A stretch of 43,835 nucleotides of DNA from Amoeboaphelidium occidentale (GCA_023515795.1 JALGPX010000091.1:1-43835), one strand, 5' to 3'. Positions 10,186 through 21,328 are shown, counted from the stretch's first letter. Numbers and translations: made by a program. The notes: generated by a model not told the origin, from the sequence alone.

Positions 10186-12657
10186 CTATTTCAGTCGAAG
10201 CGCTTCACCAACTTTTAACGACAAAACATCAATATCAACATCAAAATAACATAAATCACAAATTCGATTAAAACTTCCTTCATTCTTTTTTGGATCGTTT
10301 TGAACTTGGAGTTCTTTAGCATTGTTTCGCTTCGAACAACTACCGCAAACTATCCTGCTACAAGTTTTACAGCAGTAAGCCCATTTCATCAATCCAAAGT
10401 CACTCCTGCACAATGTGCACGACGAAGTGCGAGAAAGTATGTCTCTTTGATAATTATTGAATGACATACTCGTTCTGCTTCGAGGACGATTATCCTCTGT
10501 TATCCCGTCTGAGCTCAAGATACTAGACAGAATCTTACGGGCATCATCCTTCCTTGTTTTCTCGCGAAGATCAACCGAGCTATCACTTAAACCCTCTATC
10601 GAAGAGGAATACAGATTAGCGTCCGATACACTCACAGGCCTGATTTTGTTTTCCGAAAACTCGAACGACACCTTTTTGGATAGGTCTGGACCGGGTGTAC
10701 TTGTATTTCTCGATAGACTTTCTTTTCTTCGATTCTTATGCTCTTTCTGGAATAATTGGTAATAACATGCATCACATGCTCTTTCCGCCTTCAACGTAGA
10801 TTTGTTGGGAAGAATAATTTTTCGTAGAGAACATGAATTACAAACAACAGAGCCACAACATCTGCAATGATGGCGGCGGTTGAACAAAGTGAAGTCCATA
10901 TTACAAAGTATGCAGGAATTTGTGCAATCATCTGGTACCCATAACGGCGCTCTAAATTCTTCGTCTGAGCATGATTCACTGTCCGATATTATTTCTGGAG
11001 TAGGTGGAGATTGATAAGACGGCGTTATTGAAGCTGTGCGTTTGGAAGTAGCAATTGTAAGCTTCTTCACCTTTTTCCTCTCTTCTACGACTGACTGAAG
11101 TTCTTTCATCCATTCTGCATGATCAATCTCATTTGATGCATACAACTGAAAAGATCTCTCTTTGGAGGTAATCACAAATGAAAAAGGGACTGCAGCATAA
11201 GAACTGTTTGTAGCGCTTTCAGATATCACTGGAATAACATCGAGATGATCTGCTGGAATAGCCAGACTAAAGTAGAAATTTTCCTCCTTGTCTGTCTCAA
11301 TATTTGGTGATACGCCAGAAGAAGAGCGATATCTAGTTTTCAGTAAATCCATTGCCAGTATAGAGTTGAATTTGCTTGGCCGCGCAACAATAAGAAGATC
11401 ATTAAAAAGAAATACAGATACAATCTGGTGTTCCTTCGGTCCGATTCTGGTAAGTTTGCCGAATTTTATGAGTTTTCTACCAGGCCGTAGTAAAATTGCT
11501 TCTCCATTAGAATCTTCGTAACCAACTAGTCTACTCTGAAGTTGTAATATCTGAAGCGCGTTTTCAAATTGCCTAATTTGCTCATTAACAAAACTGGCAA
11601 TCATTTCCACATTTTCTAGAGCCAACCGAATATTCTCGTAGTCTGGGTGACATTTAGGAGTGTACTTCATCAAGTCTGTCAACAACAACTTGTATCTTGG
11701 AATCCTCTGAACAGGCATGATCAAGTATGAAGTCAAAGGCAGATGAAAAGCTTTCCCTGACTCTTCTGATAAAAGCTTTCTCTCCGTGACTTCAATAAAC
11801 GTCCGGAACAAATTATTATTCTGTCGCTCCTTCGCCAGAAATTGTAAAGCGTAATTGAAATTCCGCACATAAACGGAATACATTTTCAGAAAGGGTGATA
11901 AATTCACAAAGATATCGCCCAAAAAGCCATCATTTGGGTTCCATTTGCTAAAGTCCATCACACCTAATTCACCACTGCCATTTGAGCATAAACGATCATG
12001 CAGTTGTCGAAACAGTTCCTTATTCACACTGAGAATATCTTCAAAATTGCTAAACAATGATGATACTGATCTTCTGCTTAAGTTCGTATTGAAGGTGTTC
12101 TGGACAAGGGGATCATAAAAGTAAATTCGCAGCTTTTCCAAAAATTCCAAATACAGCTTCTCTGATAAGAATATTTCTTTCACCACGTGATATCTTTTCC
12201 GTAAATCCTCCTCTTGTGTGCGATGGGAGTATGGGTGGAATTCTTTCTTCAGTTGAGATCTCTTTCGATATCTTTTGCGCACAGTCCCCCGTACAGAGCC
12301 ACTGCTATCCAAATCGCAACCGTCAAGTTCATCATTCTGAAACATATTATGAAAAGCTGTCATTACACGCGAAAGTCTCCACCATGAACTGCTAACTGGA
12401 GATCCAGATCCGGTTGAGGACACAGATCGTGACCTTATAGAACTCGAAGACACACTATCTTTACGTTTCCATGTTTTTGTCTTTTCCGCGGGAGTTTCCA
12501 CTGATTGTGCGCCAATACTATGATGATCCTCATCAATATGATCGAACGCAACACGCTTCTGCTGTGGCACCGAGCTTCCTTGGATGATCAACACAGCAGT
12601 ACAGGCAAAAGTCAACAAACCGACCATTGCGGAGAACACATGATCATTGTATTCCAT
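10186..12657 (-). CDS. FGD-like RhoGEF: membrane segment, DH-PH, two FYVE-type zinc fingers
   Basis: A single exon of 823 residues. Residues about 8-26 form a hydrophobic helix followed by basic residues, suggesting a membrane anchor. A serine-rich linker follows, then a DH domain (about 155-345, with MPVQRIPRYKLLLTDLM), a PH domain (about 370-525) and a FYVE finger (about 572-645) with the RRHHCRCCG lipid-binding motif and eight cysteines. A second finger (about 747-805) keeps the four CxxC pairs but lacks the RHHCR basic motif. Known: FGD proteins activate Cdc42 and use FYVE to bind PI3P on endosomes, and most end in a second PH domain. Here the second finger sits where that PH would be. 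It is divergent from the MBOAT gene (83 bp between start codons) and convergent with BRCA2. Function on Cdc42 is inferred from family. Confidence 0.85.
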   Translation of the reverse strand: MEYNDHVFSAMVGLLTFACTAVLIIQGSSVPQQKRVAFDHIDEDHHSIGAQSVETPAEKTKTWKRKDSVSSSSIRSRSVSSTGSGSPVSSSWWRLSRVMTAFHNMFQNDELDGCDLDSSGSVRGTVRKRYRKRSQLKKEFHPYSHRTQEEDLRKRYHVVKEIFLSEKLYLEFLEKLRIYFYDPLVQNTFNTNLSRRSVSSLFSNFEDILSVNKELFRQLHDRLCSNGSGELGVMDFSKWNPNDGFLGDIFVNLSPFLKMYSVYVRNFNYALQFLAKERQNNNLFRTFIEVTERKLLSEESGKAFHLPLTSYLIMPVQRIPRYKLLLTDLMKYTPKCHPDYENIRLALENVEMIASFVNEQIRQFENALQILQLQSRLVGYEDSNGEAILLRPGRKLIKFGKLTRIGPKEHQIVSVFLFNDLLIVARPSKFNSILAMDLLKTRYRSSSGVSPNIETDKEENFYFSLAIPADHLDVIPVISESATNSSYAAVPFSFVITSKERSFQLYASNEIDHAEWMKELQSVVEERKKVKKLTIATSKRTASITPSYQSPPTPEIISDSESCSDEEFRAPLWVPDDCTNSCILCNMDFTLFNRRHHCRCCGSVVCNSCSLRKIILPNKSTLKAERACDACYYQLFQKEHKNRRKESLSRNTSTPGPDLSKKVSFEFSENKIRPVSVSDANLYSSSIEGLSDSSVDLREKTRKDDARKILSSILSSDGITEDNRPRSRTSMSFNNYQRDILSRTSSCTLCRSDFGLMKWAYCCKTCSRIVCGSCSKRNNAKELQVQNDPKKNEGSFNRICDLCYFDVDIDVLSLKVGEALRLK

Positions 12658-12740
12658 CGCGCCTTGAATGGTTGAAAAGGATTTGCTCGACTGTTTGCAA
12701 AATTTGATCGTTGATCGTGTCTCCTGAAATCGTCACAAAG

Positions 12741-13880
12741 ATGAACTCTGGGCTTGTCGCTTTTTATGGTTTATCGGCGTTTTCTGCATTTATGTCGCCG
12801 TACTTTCCCAGGTGCAGCTTAGCCTTGGCCCTTTCGTTGGCTGCTATTCCGGTGCTAAGTGAGAATAAGTTTCACTTGTTCAAGGCGATAATTGCAATAT
12901 CAGCCCCATCATACATACAAAAACTGGTTGAATTGTGTCTTACGAAGTTGGCTCTTGAAAAATACAAAAGAGACCCAGAAAGCAGGGAATTTAAAGAAAC
13001 GCTGGAAAGAGCAGGAGAAATTGGAATTATGCCCGTCACGTGGAAGCGATTGTTCCATCCTTTCTGCTTCTTTGATATCAAAGATATTTGCTTTTGTAAA
13101 TATCCGATGCAGTCAAGCGAGTCTTATCACAATTTGCTTTCTGATTTTGGTCATGTCGTGCCTCGCTTTCTGTTGTATAACACTCTGTTTTGGTCTTTCT
13201 TGCACGGGTTCTCAAGTTTTGGCCATTTAGAGTTTGTTTACAGTGCAGACGCTATTTTGACATTTTTGATTAAGTATGTGTTCTTCATAGGAATGACTTT
13301 GACGTTTCTTGATGTTATTGATTATTCAACGAAGCTAAATTTCCTGCTGTTTGGCTTTCACGTTGATATCAAAAACAAAGTTCAGGATAATCCTATACTG
13401 TCGCTTTCCTTGAAGGAGTTTTGGTCTGATAGATGGAACTATTTGATACAGAAACTTGTGCTGAAGAAGTTGATATATGATCCCATTTGCTTTAATGCAA
13501 ATCCTTTTGAACCACACTTGTCGTTTTCTCGGCAGAAGCAGCCCATGTGGAAGGTACAGCTTGCAGCGTTCTTTACTTTTCTTCTGAGCGGAATCTGGCA
13601 TGCTCTTCCTGTTTGGATGGTTTATGGAAACTTATCCATCCATCCGCCGTTGGATGTTACAATGAACGGAAATAGTCACGATGAGCATCATTATGGGTTT
13701 TGGTTCGGTTGGGGTGTAGTTGCTTTCTTTGTTGCTCAATTTTTTGGTATCGCCATAGAACATCATCTGTTGAAGATTAAGGAATGGCCAGAAGTTTACA
13801 GAAGAATTTGGACAGCTTCTTTCATAGTTTTGACATATCCATTAATGGCCTTTCCATTCATGACTCTTTGGAATGTTTAG
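12741..13880 (+). CDS. Wax-synthase-like membrane-bound O-acyltransferase (MBOAT)
   Basis: 379 residues from the first ATG, with an open frame a little further upstream (from 12711) that lacks ATG. Several hydrophobic helices alternate with short loops. The motif LKEFWSDRWN (about residue 230) and the later LLSGIWHALP, which contains the candidate catalytic histidine, match the wax synthase/MBOAT_2 group. That group esterifies fatty alcohols, sterols or other hydroxyls with acyl-CoA in the ER membrane. The substrate cannot be told from sequence. The short gap to the FGD-like gene probably holds both promoters. No intron is needed. Confidence 0.75.
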   Translation: MNSGLVAFYGLSAFSAFMSPYFPRCSLALALSLAAIPVLSENKFHLFKAIIAISAPSYIQKLVELCLTKLALEKYKRDPESREFKETLERAGEIGIMPVTWKRLFHPFCFFDIKDICFCKYPMQSSESYHNLLSDFGHVVPRFLLYNTLFWSFLHGFSSFGHLEFVYSADAILTFLIKYVFFIGMTLTFLDVIDYSTKLNFLLFGFHVDIKNKVQDNPILSLSLKEFWSDRWNYLIQKLVLKKLIYDPICFNANPFEPHLSFSRQKQPMWKVQLAAFFTFLLSGIWHALPVWMVYGNLSIHPPLDVTMNGNSHDEHHYGFWFGWGVVAFFVAQFFGIAIEHHLLKIKEWPEVYRRIWTASFIVLTYPLMAFPFMTLWNV

Positions 13881-13952
13881 AATAACTGGCCCTTCACTAC
13901 AGGATTTGTTCGAATAAAACCAAATCTTACTTAGAAGAGCGTTACACGAATC

Positions 13953-13966
13953 GCCGATTTCTCGGC
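13953..13966 (-). ncRNA. Candidate GNRA-tetraloop hairpin downstream of the Fanzor relic
   Basis: A perfect 5-bp stem closes a GAAA loop when read on the minus strand, immediately 3' of the relic's reading frame. Position and shape would suit part of an omega-RNA scaffold, but no such RNA has been recognised by sequence similarity, so this is a structural suggestion only. Confidence 0.2.
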
Positions 13967-14223
13967 TACGCTGGCGGAGACTGCACAAGTAAATATACGA
14001 GCATAATCACCTGTCTTTTACCTTTGTTTGCATTCAAATCCAAGAAAACGTGTCTGATATTTCGTGCAGCGTTAATGTCCCTGTTCCAAACAGTTCAGCC
14101 ATCTGAATTACAGACTTTAACCGCCCGAAACTTTGTCTGTTTCAACTCATGTAAACAGAATGAACATAACTTGCTGGGCTCAGAGCGAGCTAGATATACC
14201 CCCTTTAAGAAAGCGCTTTCGCA

Positions 14224-14258
14224 CTCCAGCTCGCAGCATGTAGACGCTTGAGCTGGAG
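14224..14258. repeat. Inverted repeat, 9-bp arms, 17-nt loop
   Basis: CTCCAGCTC (14224-14232) and GAGCTGGAG (14250-14258) are exact reverse complements. A 12-bp perfect palindrome (GAAAGCGCTTTC, 14209-14220) lies just beside it. Both sit upstream, relative to its own strand, of the Fanzor zinc-finger relic and before the VPS51 3' end. They could be element ends, a hairpin in RNA, or a VPS51 termination signal. Confidence 0.5.
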
Positions 14259-14313
14259 CTCTGCGCGATAAAAGCGTGTGGAGTTTTCTTACAATTTTGT
14301 CAAGATAAAGATT

Positions 14314-17012
14314 CTATTCCGCTTGCGTAACAGTTACATTAATTTCCGAGGCACTAGCGATTTTTTCTAAAGCGGCTTGTTCTAGTGACGATGGATCCAC
14401 ACACCGACCTCTGACACTGTTCAGCATATCATCCAGGACCATGTTTGATTTCTTCTTGTCATTAATAAATTTGGTATAATAATTTCGAAGGAATTCCACG
14501 TCTACTTGGACTTGCTGATATCCCAAACGACCAAAAACTTGAAGTCTACGAATGATGAATAAGACAAGAAGGATTTTTACCTTGATACTTCAACAAACGC
14601 TTTCAGAACAATCATGATGATTCCCAATAAACAACCTAAGCGACTCTCAACGGGCGTTACACCAAAGAATGTAATCTTCTCTGAGAATAATTTGTCGATA
14701 TTGGGGGAAGTAATGTGATTGTTAAGTTTGCCAAGTGTGTTGATTCCAGGAAACGAAGAATTGGCGAATTTAGAAGCAAGCTTTGTAGAAGAGTTTGTCA
14801 TAGTATAAGATATCATCCCTTGTAAACTTGCTTGGGATTTGAGAGCATTTGAATTGGTTGAATGTGTTGTCATTTCATTGGACGATATGTTTGAATTGGA
14901 TTCATGAGCTTCTGATTTCACTTCTTCCGTGTTTGACACCTTCTCAACCACATCGAATACCACACTCAAGTCAGAATCCAACTTCTCAAGACTCTCATAA
15001 ATTTGTTCCCAACACTTTGAAGGTCCATTTGGTGCAGAAGCGTTTAACCAGTCGCAAGTTTCAACGTATTGTCTAACTATATGACTTAATTCTCCCGAAG
15101 CTAAGTCAACAAATCGCGTTAACAACAAATTCTTTGTCTTTTGATATTTCTCTTTCAAAAACGCTACATCAGAGCGTACAGAATCATTCGAAACCGCCTC
15201 TATAAATGAAGCGTCTTCCAGAATGATAAATCTGAAACTGTCTTGTATAGAATACTTGTGAATAAACGCGCACAGTTTGCCCATTAAGACCACACAAGCC
15301 GTTCTCTGATTATTATTCTGGGAACCATCACCGCGAATTTTAAAAGACTGTCCTTTTGAATGTTTTTGCATATCGTTCAAAAGGTTCAGCCAGAATTCTT
15401 TCAATTCTCTACTGATCCCATTAAGAAGGCTGTCTTGATACTCTGAAACCACTTTACAGCTTGAGTTCTTAATAACTTGGACATCTCGAACAATCTCTGC
15501 GAACAATGATTCATTGAAATACTTCATAAAGGCAGCCAGATTTCCGCGAAATTCATCAAGGCTTCCACTTATAACGTACAAAAGCTTGTCCCATAATATC
15601 TTCCTTTTGGATTCAAAAGCGCGGTTGACTAAGCTCGCAAGCAAAACTTCGACCAAATTATTGCAACGAGTAAGCAGATTGTTCCTGACTATAGTTGATG
15701 CTGAAGCAAGTTGATTCATATCTACGTAGAACGCATCAACAACTAAAACATTTTGTTCTAAATCAGATAGCTCATCACCAGAAACTGTTTTTATAACAGT
15801 TTCAATAGCAGCATAATAGTTGCTAGTTAAACGTCTGATAAACTGTTCGAGATCACTTTTGGCTTCCTTTAACATATCTGCTGGAAGAAAGAAGACAAAT
15901 AATTTCGTATCTGTGCTTGAGATCCCTGTATTACCAGAGGATTCTGAACTCTTGTGATGGTTTGAACTCAGAATAGATTCATGGAATAGTTCAAGAAATC
16001 TACCCAAACTATTGAGAAAAATATGATTAAGCTTCTTAACTTTTACAACTTTGGCATGTTCCTCTGTCTCAACAATTTGCTGTGAAAGTAAATCAGTCGA
16101 TGATTTGGAGATATAATCCAATGCTTTCGTAATCATCGTATTCCAGCAATCTTTAAAAGAAGTGAAATGTTTCAAAGCCATGAGGCATGCTGAGCAATAC
16201 ACTGCATCTTCCACACGAGACAGATTTTCCAGTCGTTTCTTAAGTCCAGGAATTACAAGATTATTTACCAATGAAACACATTCGCCTTCCAATTTAGCAA
16301 AGACAGCAAGATCCCTATATCGCTCTAGAATAGAATTTGTTTTGAAGTATAGCAAACATGCATCGATATATCGTTCTTGTTTAACTGCGGCCGTAATTTG
16401 CTGAGGCAACTGAAAAATGAACTCCAACTTCTTCAGCAAAACATGTCGCCTACCCAAATCAGATATCGTCTTCTTTTTCTCAACAAAGGATTTTGATACT
16501 TCAGAAGAGTTGTCTGTGATTTTCTTTATGTTCGCATCCAACTTTGCCAACTGCTCTTCCATTCCGACAATGTTCGACTTCATCTTCTTAATCGTATCCG
16601 CGGCTGAGATAAACTTTTCGTAATTCTCATAAACTAAAGTTTTCATATCGCCGTCCAAATTGCGGATATCCTGAACCAAATCGATGTGTGTCTTCATCAA
16701 AACCGGAAGGCTTGATTCCTGTAGAAGGACATGAATATACTTTTGCTGGTCAAAGTTTTTAGAATTCAGATTAGTCGAGGGCAGTTGGGATGATTCCCTG
16801 CTGTGCGTGTGTCCATGCTCTGCGTCGATCGAGCCAGTAACGGACAAAGTGGGTGCCGTGAATGTAGTAATTGGCTGTTCTTCTGTAATCGTCTCAGCAA
16901 CAGGAGCAATTGAAGAATTAGAAGCATCTATTCCGTAAAAATCTCTAAGTCTGCTTCTGGATGTTCTCTTTTCCAAGGGCTTATCCCTGATACTCTGTCT
17001 TATATCAGCCAT
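14314..17012 (-). CDS. VPS51: VPS51, GARP/EARP tethering-complex subunit
   Basis: Exons 17012-14581 and 14545-14314, with a 35-nt intron, give 887 residues. VPS51 is the N-terminal scaffold of the GARP complex, which tethers endosome-derived vesicles at the trans-Golgi and binds a SNARE through its N-terminus. Seen: the conserved coiled-coil start (IRNLDGDMKTLVYENYEKFI, then DTIKKMKSNI; about residues 130-180), the LLKKLEFIFQLP block, and a C-terminal FGRLGYQQVQVD motif that only appears when the intron is removed, as in animal VPS51. The chosen ATG (17012) gives a basic, serine-rich start. In-frame codons continue upstream without a better ATG. A Ser/Thr-rich insertion lies around residues 690-760. 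The EngB-like gene ends 40 bp upstream on the same strand. Confidence 0.92.
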
Positions 17013-17052
17013 GACGATTGTTTCAGGTTCAGGAAAGAAAAACCAAGCTTGA

Positions 17053-17828
17053 TTACTTGTGAACTTTAATGCCAAGAATATCACACAATTCCTTCCTAAG
17101 TTCTGATATCCCTTCCTTTGTCTTGGCGCTTGTCATGAGAATCTTTTTAGAACAACAGGAACTATTCTGTTGCACGAACTCTTCCAAGTTCTTTTTTACC
17201 TTCTTATCAAGCAATGGCAATAACTCTTCCGGAAACAAATCTCTCTTTGTCATTATGATCTTTATAAGTTAATTTACAGAAGCTTTTAAGGTGTGCTTAC
17301 CTGATAAGGCATTTTCTCTTGCTCTAACAACATGATCATCCTCTGATCCTCAGCACGCAATCTATGCAGAACATCTTTCAATACAAATACGCGCTTTATC
17401 TGCGGCTTATGGTAACTAAAGTATTTCATCATCATTTCTCCCCATTCGTCTTTACTATTCAGTCCATATCCAGGGATATCAGTCAAATAGAACTTATCAG
17501 ATACGTTAAAGAGATTTATGGTCTTGGTATGGCCCTAACGCGCAACAATTAAGGACTTAGGTACAGGAATAACGTACTGGTTTCCTTGAGGTCTTGACGA
17601 TATCAGAGCTCAGTAAAGCGTTTATGAGCGATGATTTCCCAGCGTTACTCATTCCAGCAAATATGATCTAAGGATTACATCAAAACTCTCTCATAAAGAT
17701 CTTGTTACTTGTGGAAACGACTTCTGATAACCTTTCGGAAACAGAAGTTCTCGTTTAATACTCTTCGTGTTCAGAACTACTGATCCCTCAAAGATCACCG
17801 TTTCAAATAATTCCTTCCAGCTTTTCAT
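17053..17828 (-). CDS. EngB/YihA-family GTPase (GTPBP8-like), probably mitochondrial
   Basis: Four exons, 17828-17709, 17667-17578, 17534-17301 and 17259-17053, join in phase to 216 residues, the normal size for the family. EngB proteins are ribosome-assembly GTPases, of the large subunit in bacteria, and eukaryotic forms act in organelles. Seen: the P-loop GMSNAGKSS, switch I threonine in RKPGHTKTIN, the G3 motif DIPGYG, the G4 motif TKRD and the G5-like TSAK. The G1 and switch I motifs are both split by introns and appear only after splicing, which supports the model. A clear mitochondrial presequence is not obvious at the short N-terminus, so location is inferred from family. The introns are 41-43 nt; one acceptor is AAAG. 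Confidence 0.88.
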
Positions 17829-17916
17829 AAGGACAAAAGAAGAGGCTAAGACAAATCAGTCTATTAAATGCATCAAGAAGTAATACTTTAATCAACCACA
17901 AGTTACCATCCAATGT

Positions 17917-19079
17917 TTAGACGCCGGAAGTAACGACTAGTCCATCGCGACCTCTCCTTCTCAATTGAGGTGAGTTTGTGATGACTTCGTTTGATGCTGC
18001 AATTGGCCCATCAACTTCTGCAGAGAGTTTCTTTGCATTAGATGATCTGCGCGTTCTCAAATTGTATTGTGTCTTGTTCTGTTCTGTATAGGTAACGTAA
18101 GGAAGGAATCCCATGTAATAATTAATCTGTGTCAAATGACCCAACTTTCTAGCACGGAACTCTGCAACGACAACAGACAGAATGTACAATCCGGAACTTG
18201 CGCACACGTGCCACCATGCATGTAACTGTGGATTTGGTGCAGTGATTGTCCAAGAACCAATTGTAAAAGTCAAATAAGTCTTGCGCAATCCATGATCACC
18301 TTCCCAAATGTGCTCGCAACCAAAGTAGTCAAGAACCCAACAAGCAATACCTGCGAACCACAACCAAGTACCAATGATATGTAATTTTCTCATTTCAGGA
18401 CTCTCCTCCTTTGTGAACATTGTGATTATAGTTGCCAATAAGAATGTTTCTAGAATAGCAAATGAAATATGAAAGCAAACGAACTGAAGCAAAGGTGAAG
18501 CATACGTAGGAAAGAATGCAGGAGATGCGACCAAGAGAGTCGTAAGAATACCGTGAATTGTAAGGCCAATAGGAAGCATAGGATAATATTTTGGATTTTT
18601 GTGGTTCTGTTCAATGACGATGTATGCCATGATCAGAGAAGCGTAAATCATTGGCAATTCGTCCAACATCTGCAAAGAGAATAACAGCGTTCCATGGAAA
18701 GCCATTGAACCAAGACCAACAACAGCAACAGAAGCAAAGGCCATCATATAGCGAGCCTCAAACTGTTTATAATGAAATAGAACGCCTAGAACACCACAAA
18801 GAACCATCGCCATGGAGCTGAGGGTATTAAAGAACTCAGCGATGTAATGGGAGATTTGGTAGTCCTTTTCACACCAGTTGACTACAGAAAATGATCAGCT
18901 GAGATCGTTAAAAAATTACCTGTCGAAGTGACCTGGCCCCAGTAACCGTGTGATGTGTGTTCAAACGAAGTGTGATTTCCCTCAGAGGCAACAGAAGTAA
19001 CCCTCTGACCGATAGCTTGAATTAAACTTTCCATAATGAGAATCAATAGAATGAAAGTGAGAAAAGAATGCGTTGCCAT
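17917..19079 (-). CDS. Alkaline ceramidase (ACER/Ypc1 family)
   Basis: Exons 19079-18920 and 18881-17917, with a 38-nt intron, give 374 residues. The enzyme hydrolyses ceramide to sphingosine or phytosphingosine and a fatty acid in ER/Golgi membranes. Seen: GYWGQVTST joined across the intron to VNWCEKDY, then the Zn/catalytic motifs SMAFHGTLLF (about residue 110), LDELP, and HAWWH near residue 290, with seven hydrophobic segments between. An additional N-terminal hydrophobic segment (MATHSFLTFILLILIM) and the basic, Ser/Arg-rich tail make it longer than yeast Ypc1. It could be either a ceramidase or a reverse ceramide synthase; the sequence does not decide. Confidence 0.9.
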
Positions 19080-19301
19080 TTTATGCGCAGTTAAGTTGTC
19101 AAATTCTGGTTACAAAGTTGCTCAGTTGCGATTCTGATTGGACCGTCTGGAATCAGAATTTAGCAACACAAACGCCGCGTGATCAAGCATCTAAAGTTGC
19201 CTGAACAAATGATCAAAGATCTTGCAGAAAGAGAGAAGCTATTGGAATTGTGTTGCATTCAATTTGTTTATTGGCGTTCTGTTGAGAACAACTCCCGTGA
19301 A
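19080..19301. promoter_or_regulatory. Gap between the Rab11 3' end and the ceramidase start
   Basis: A 222-bp stretch holding the ceramidase promoter and the Rab11 3'-untranslated region, both on the minus strand. I see no RNA gene, repeat or convincing TATA box in it. Confidence 0.4.
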
Positions 19302-20165
<864 letters not shown>

Positions 20166-20455
20166 GTTCTGATTTTACGGTGAAGTTGGAAACGAAAAGG
20201 AACTTGAGCGCTCGCTTTTCTGGCACGACAAAATACGGCTGATGATTTCTTAATGGAAATTCTGTTTCAGGCCGTAAGGGAGCTCATACAGGTTCATAGT
20301 GGCAATTCGCATGCTAAGAGTTATCCGCTGTATCCGTGCAAAAACCAAATGGCCCTTTTATTGGCAGGATAATGTCGAATTGAAGCATTCGTAACGAATA
20401 TCAAAAAGTCTGCCCAATTGCTGACCATTTCTTGAGACTGAGATACTCTTCCACG
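20166..20455. promoter_or_regulatory. Intergenic stretch upstream of Rab11
   Basis: 290 bp between the Rab11 start and the stop of the unknown gene 20456-21328, all on the minus strand. It should contain the Rab11 promoter. Just below 20456 an alternative 3' exon of the unknown gene is possible: a GTAATG donor near 20500 and an ATGTTTTAG acceptor at its own stop would extend it. I see no RNA gene. Confidence 0.3.
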
Positions 20456-21328
20456 CTAAAACATTGTGAGATTTTCTTTCCGAGATAAAACATTACCATT
20501 ACCGTTTGGACGGTTCGTCTTTGGAAATCCAGCATGATCAAGAGCTGCATTCTCAAATTTGGAAGGTTGGTTCATACCCATGATAGTTAGTCCATTCTCC
20601 AGTTCCAATGAAACACTTCCATCGTCTTGAACACCGATCACTGTTGCACAATGTTCAACACTCAACTTGCGCCTCTTCTCAGAAGAGCGATTTTGTTCCA
20701 TGCAATCTGATAATCTGTGCTTGAAACCAAGAGATGAATGTGCAAACGTACGAGAGTAAGTGAATTTATCCCCAACTCTGAAGAATCCCGTCTTTCCAAG
20801 CATTGACAGTGAAATTTGACGCGATGAACCTGCATGAAGTCTTGTTTCATCCGCTGTATCATCAGTACATTCATCATGATTATAGCTAGAGCGACATTGC
20901 GACATCTGTGCTATTGTAGACGAAACTTGAAACTGACGCAGATCGTTGATAATAGGAGCAGCCCTGTTCCGTTCCTTGCCATCTGTTGTCATGTACTTGT
21001 CATAGTCGAATAGAGTAAAGAATGTATTTTCAGTTTCATCATAATCGATATAGTTACCACATGGAATCCCTTCAAGATCGCGTTTCACACCATAGGATTC
21101 GTTACATCCATTGATAACATCAATATCGCTTCCGGAATTCATTGGAACATCCAGCCAGTCAAGGTTCATCATATCATGCACCATATGATCACCAAACACG
21201 GCCATTTCAGACTCAGAAGTGAGTAATTGAGATAGATCAAGATATTCAAATTCTTCAGCACATACATCCTTGTTAGCATTAGAGATCATACCGAGAGTAT
21301 CGCCACTGCTGTTCATCGAGGAACACAT
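20456..21328 (-). CDS. Unknown protein, 290 residues, possibly nuclear
   Basis: I do not recognise this protein. The frame is open upstream to 21433, but the first ATG is at 21328 (MCSSMNSSG). The N-terminal half is acidic and rich in D, N, S and M. The C-terminal half (about residues 185-265) looks folded: GKTGFFRVGDKFTYSRTFAH, then a basic SEKRRKLS stretch that could be a nuclear signal, then VIGVQDDGSVSLELENGLTI, which suggests a small beta-rich unit. The last dozen residues may be intron: GTAATG just inside the end and a TTTTAG at the stop make a 42-nt intron possible, which would replace the tail. The gene is in tandem with the RGG-box protein upstream. Confidence 0.6.
   Translation of the reverse strand: MCSSMNSSGDTLGMISNANKDVCAEEFEYLDLSQLLTSESEMAVFGDHMVHDMMNLDWLDVPMNSGSDIDVINGCNESYGVKRDLEGIPCGNYIDYDETENTFFTLFDYDKYMTTDGKERNRAAPIINDLRQFQVSSTIAQMSQCRSSYNHDECTDDTADETRLHAGSSRQISLSMLGKTGFFRVGDKFTYSRTFAHSSLGFKHRLSDCMEQNRSSEKRRKLSVEHCATVIGVQDDGSVSLELENGLTIMGMNQPSKFENAALDHAGFPKTNRPNGNGNVLSRKENLTMF

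Larger units (their letters stand above)
13930..14280 (-). pseudogene. Relic of a second Fanzor: zinc finger and RuvC-III end, with palindromes
   Basis: On the minus strand, SKLCSFC (about 14155-14175) leads to WNRDINAARNI (14056-14088), the zinc-finger and RuvC-III signature of Fanzor/TnpB. A TGA at 14095-14097 interrupts it where the family often has a cysteine. Nothing upstream of the zinc finger can be read as nuclease, so only the 3' end survives. The coding trace ends near 13980. Three palindromes lie inside: GCCGA-TTTC-TCGGC (13953-13966; on the minus strand the loop is GAAA, a GNRA tetraloop), GAAAGCGCTTTC (14209-14220), and CTCCAGCTC/GAGCTGGAG with a 17-nt loop (14224-14258). The GNRA hairpin lies just past the nuclease end, where a guide RNA would be expected. 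This is an independent copy from the one at 1-1591: they share motifs, not long DNA identity. Confidence 0.65.
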
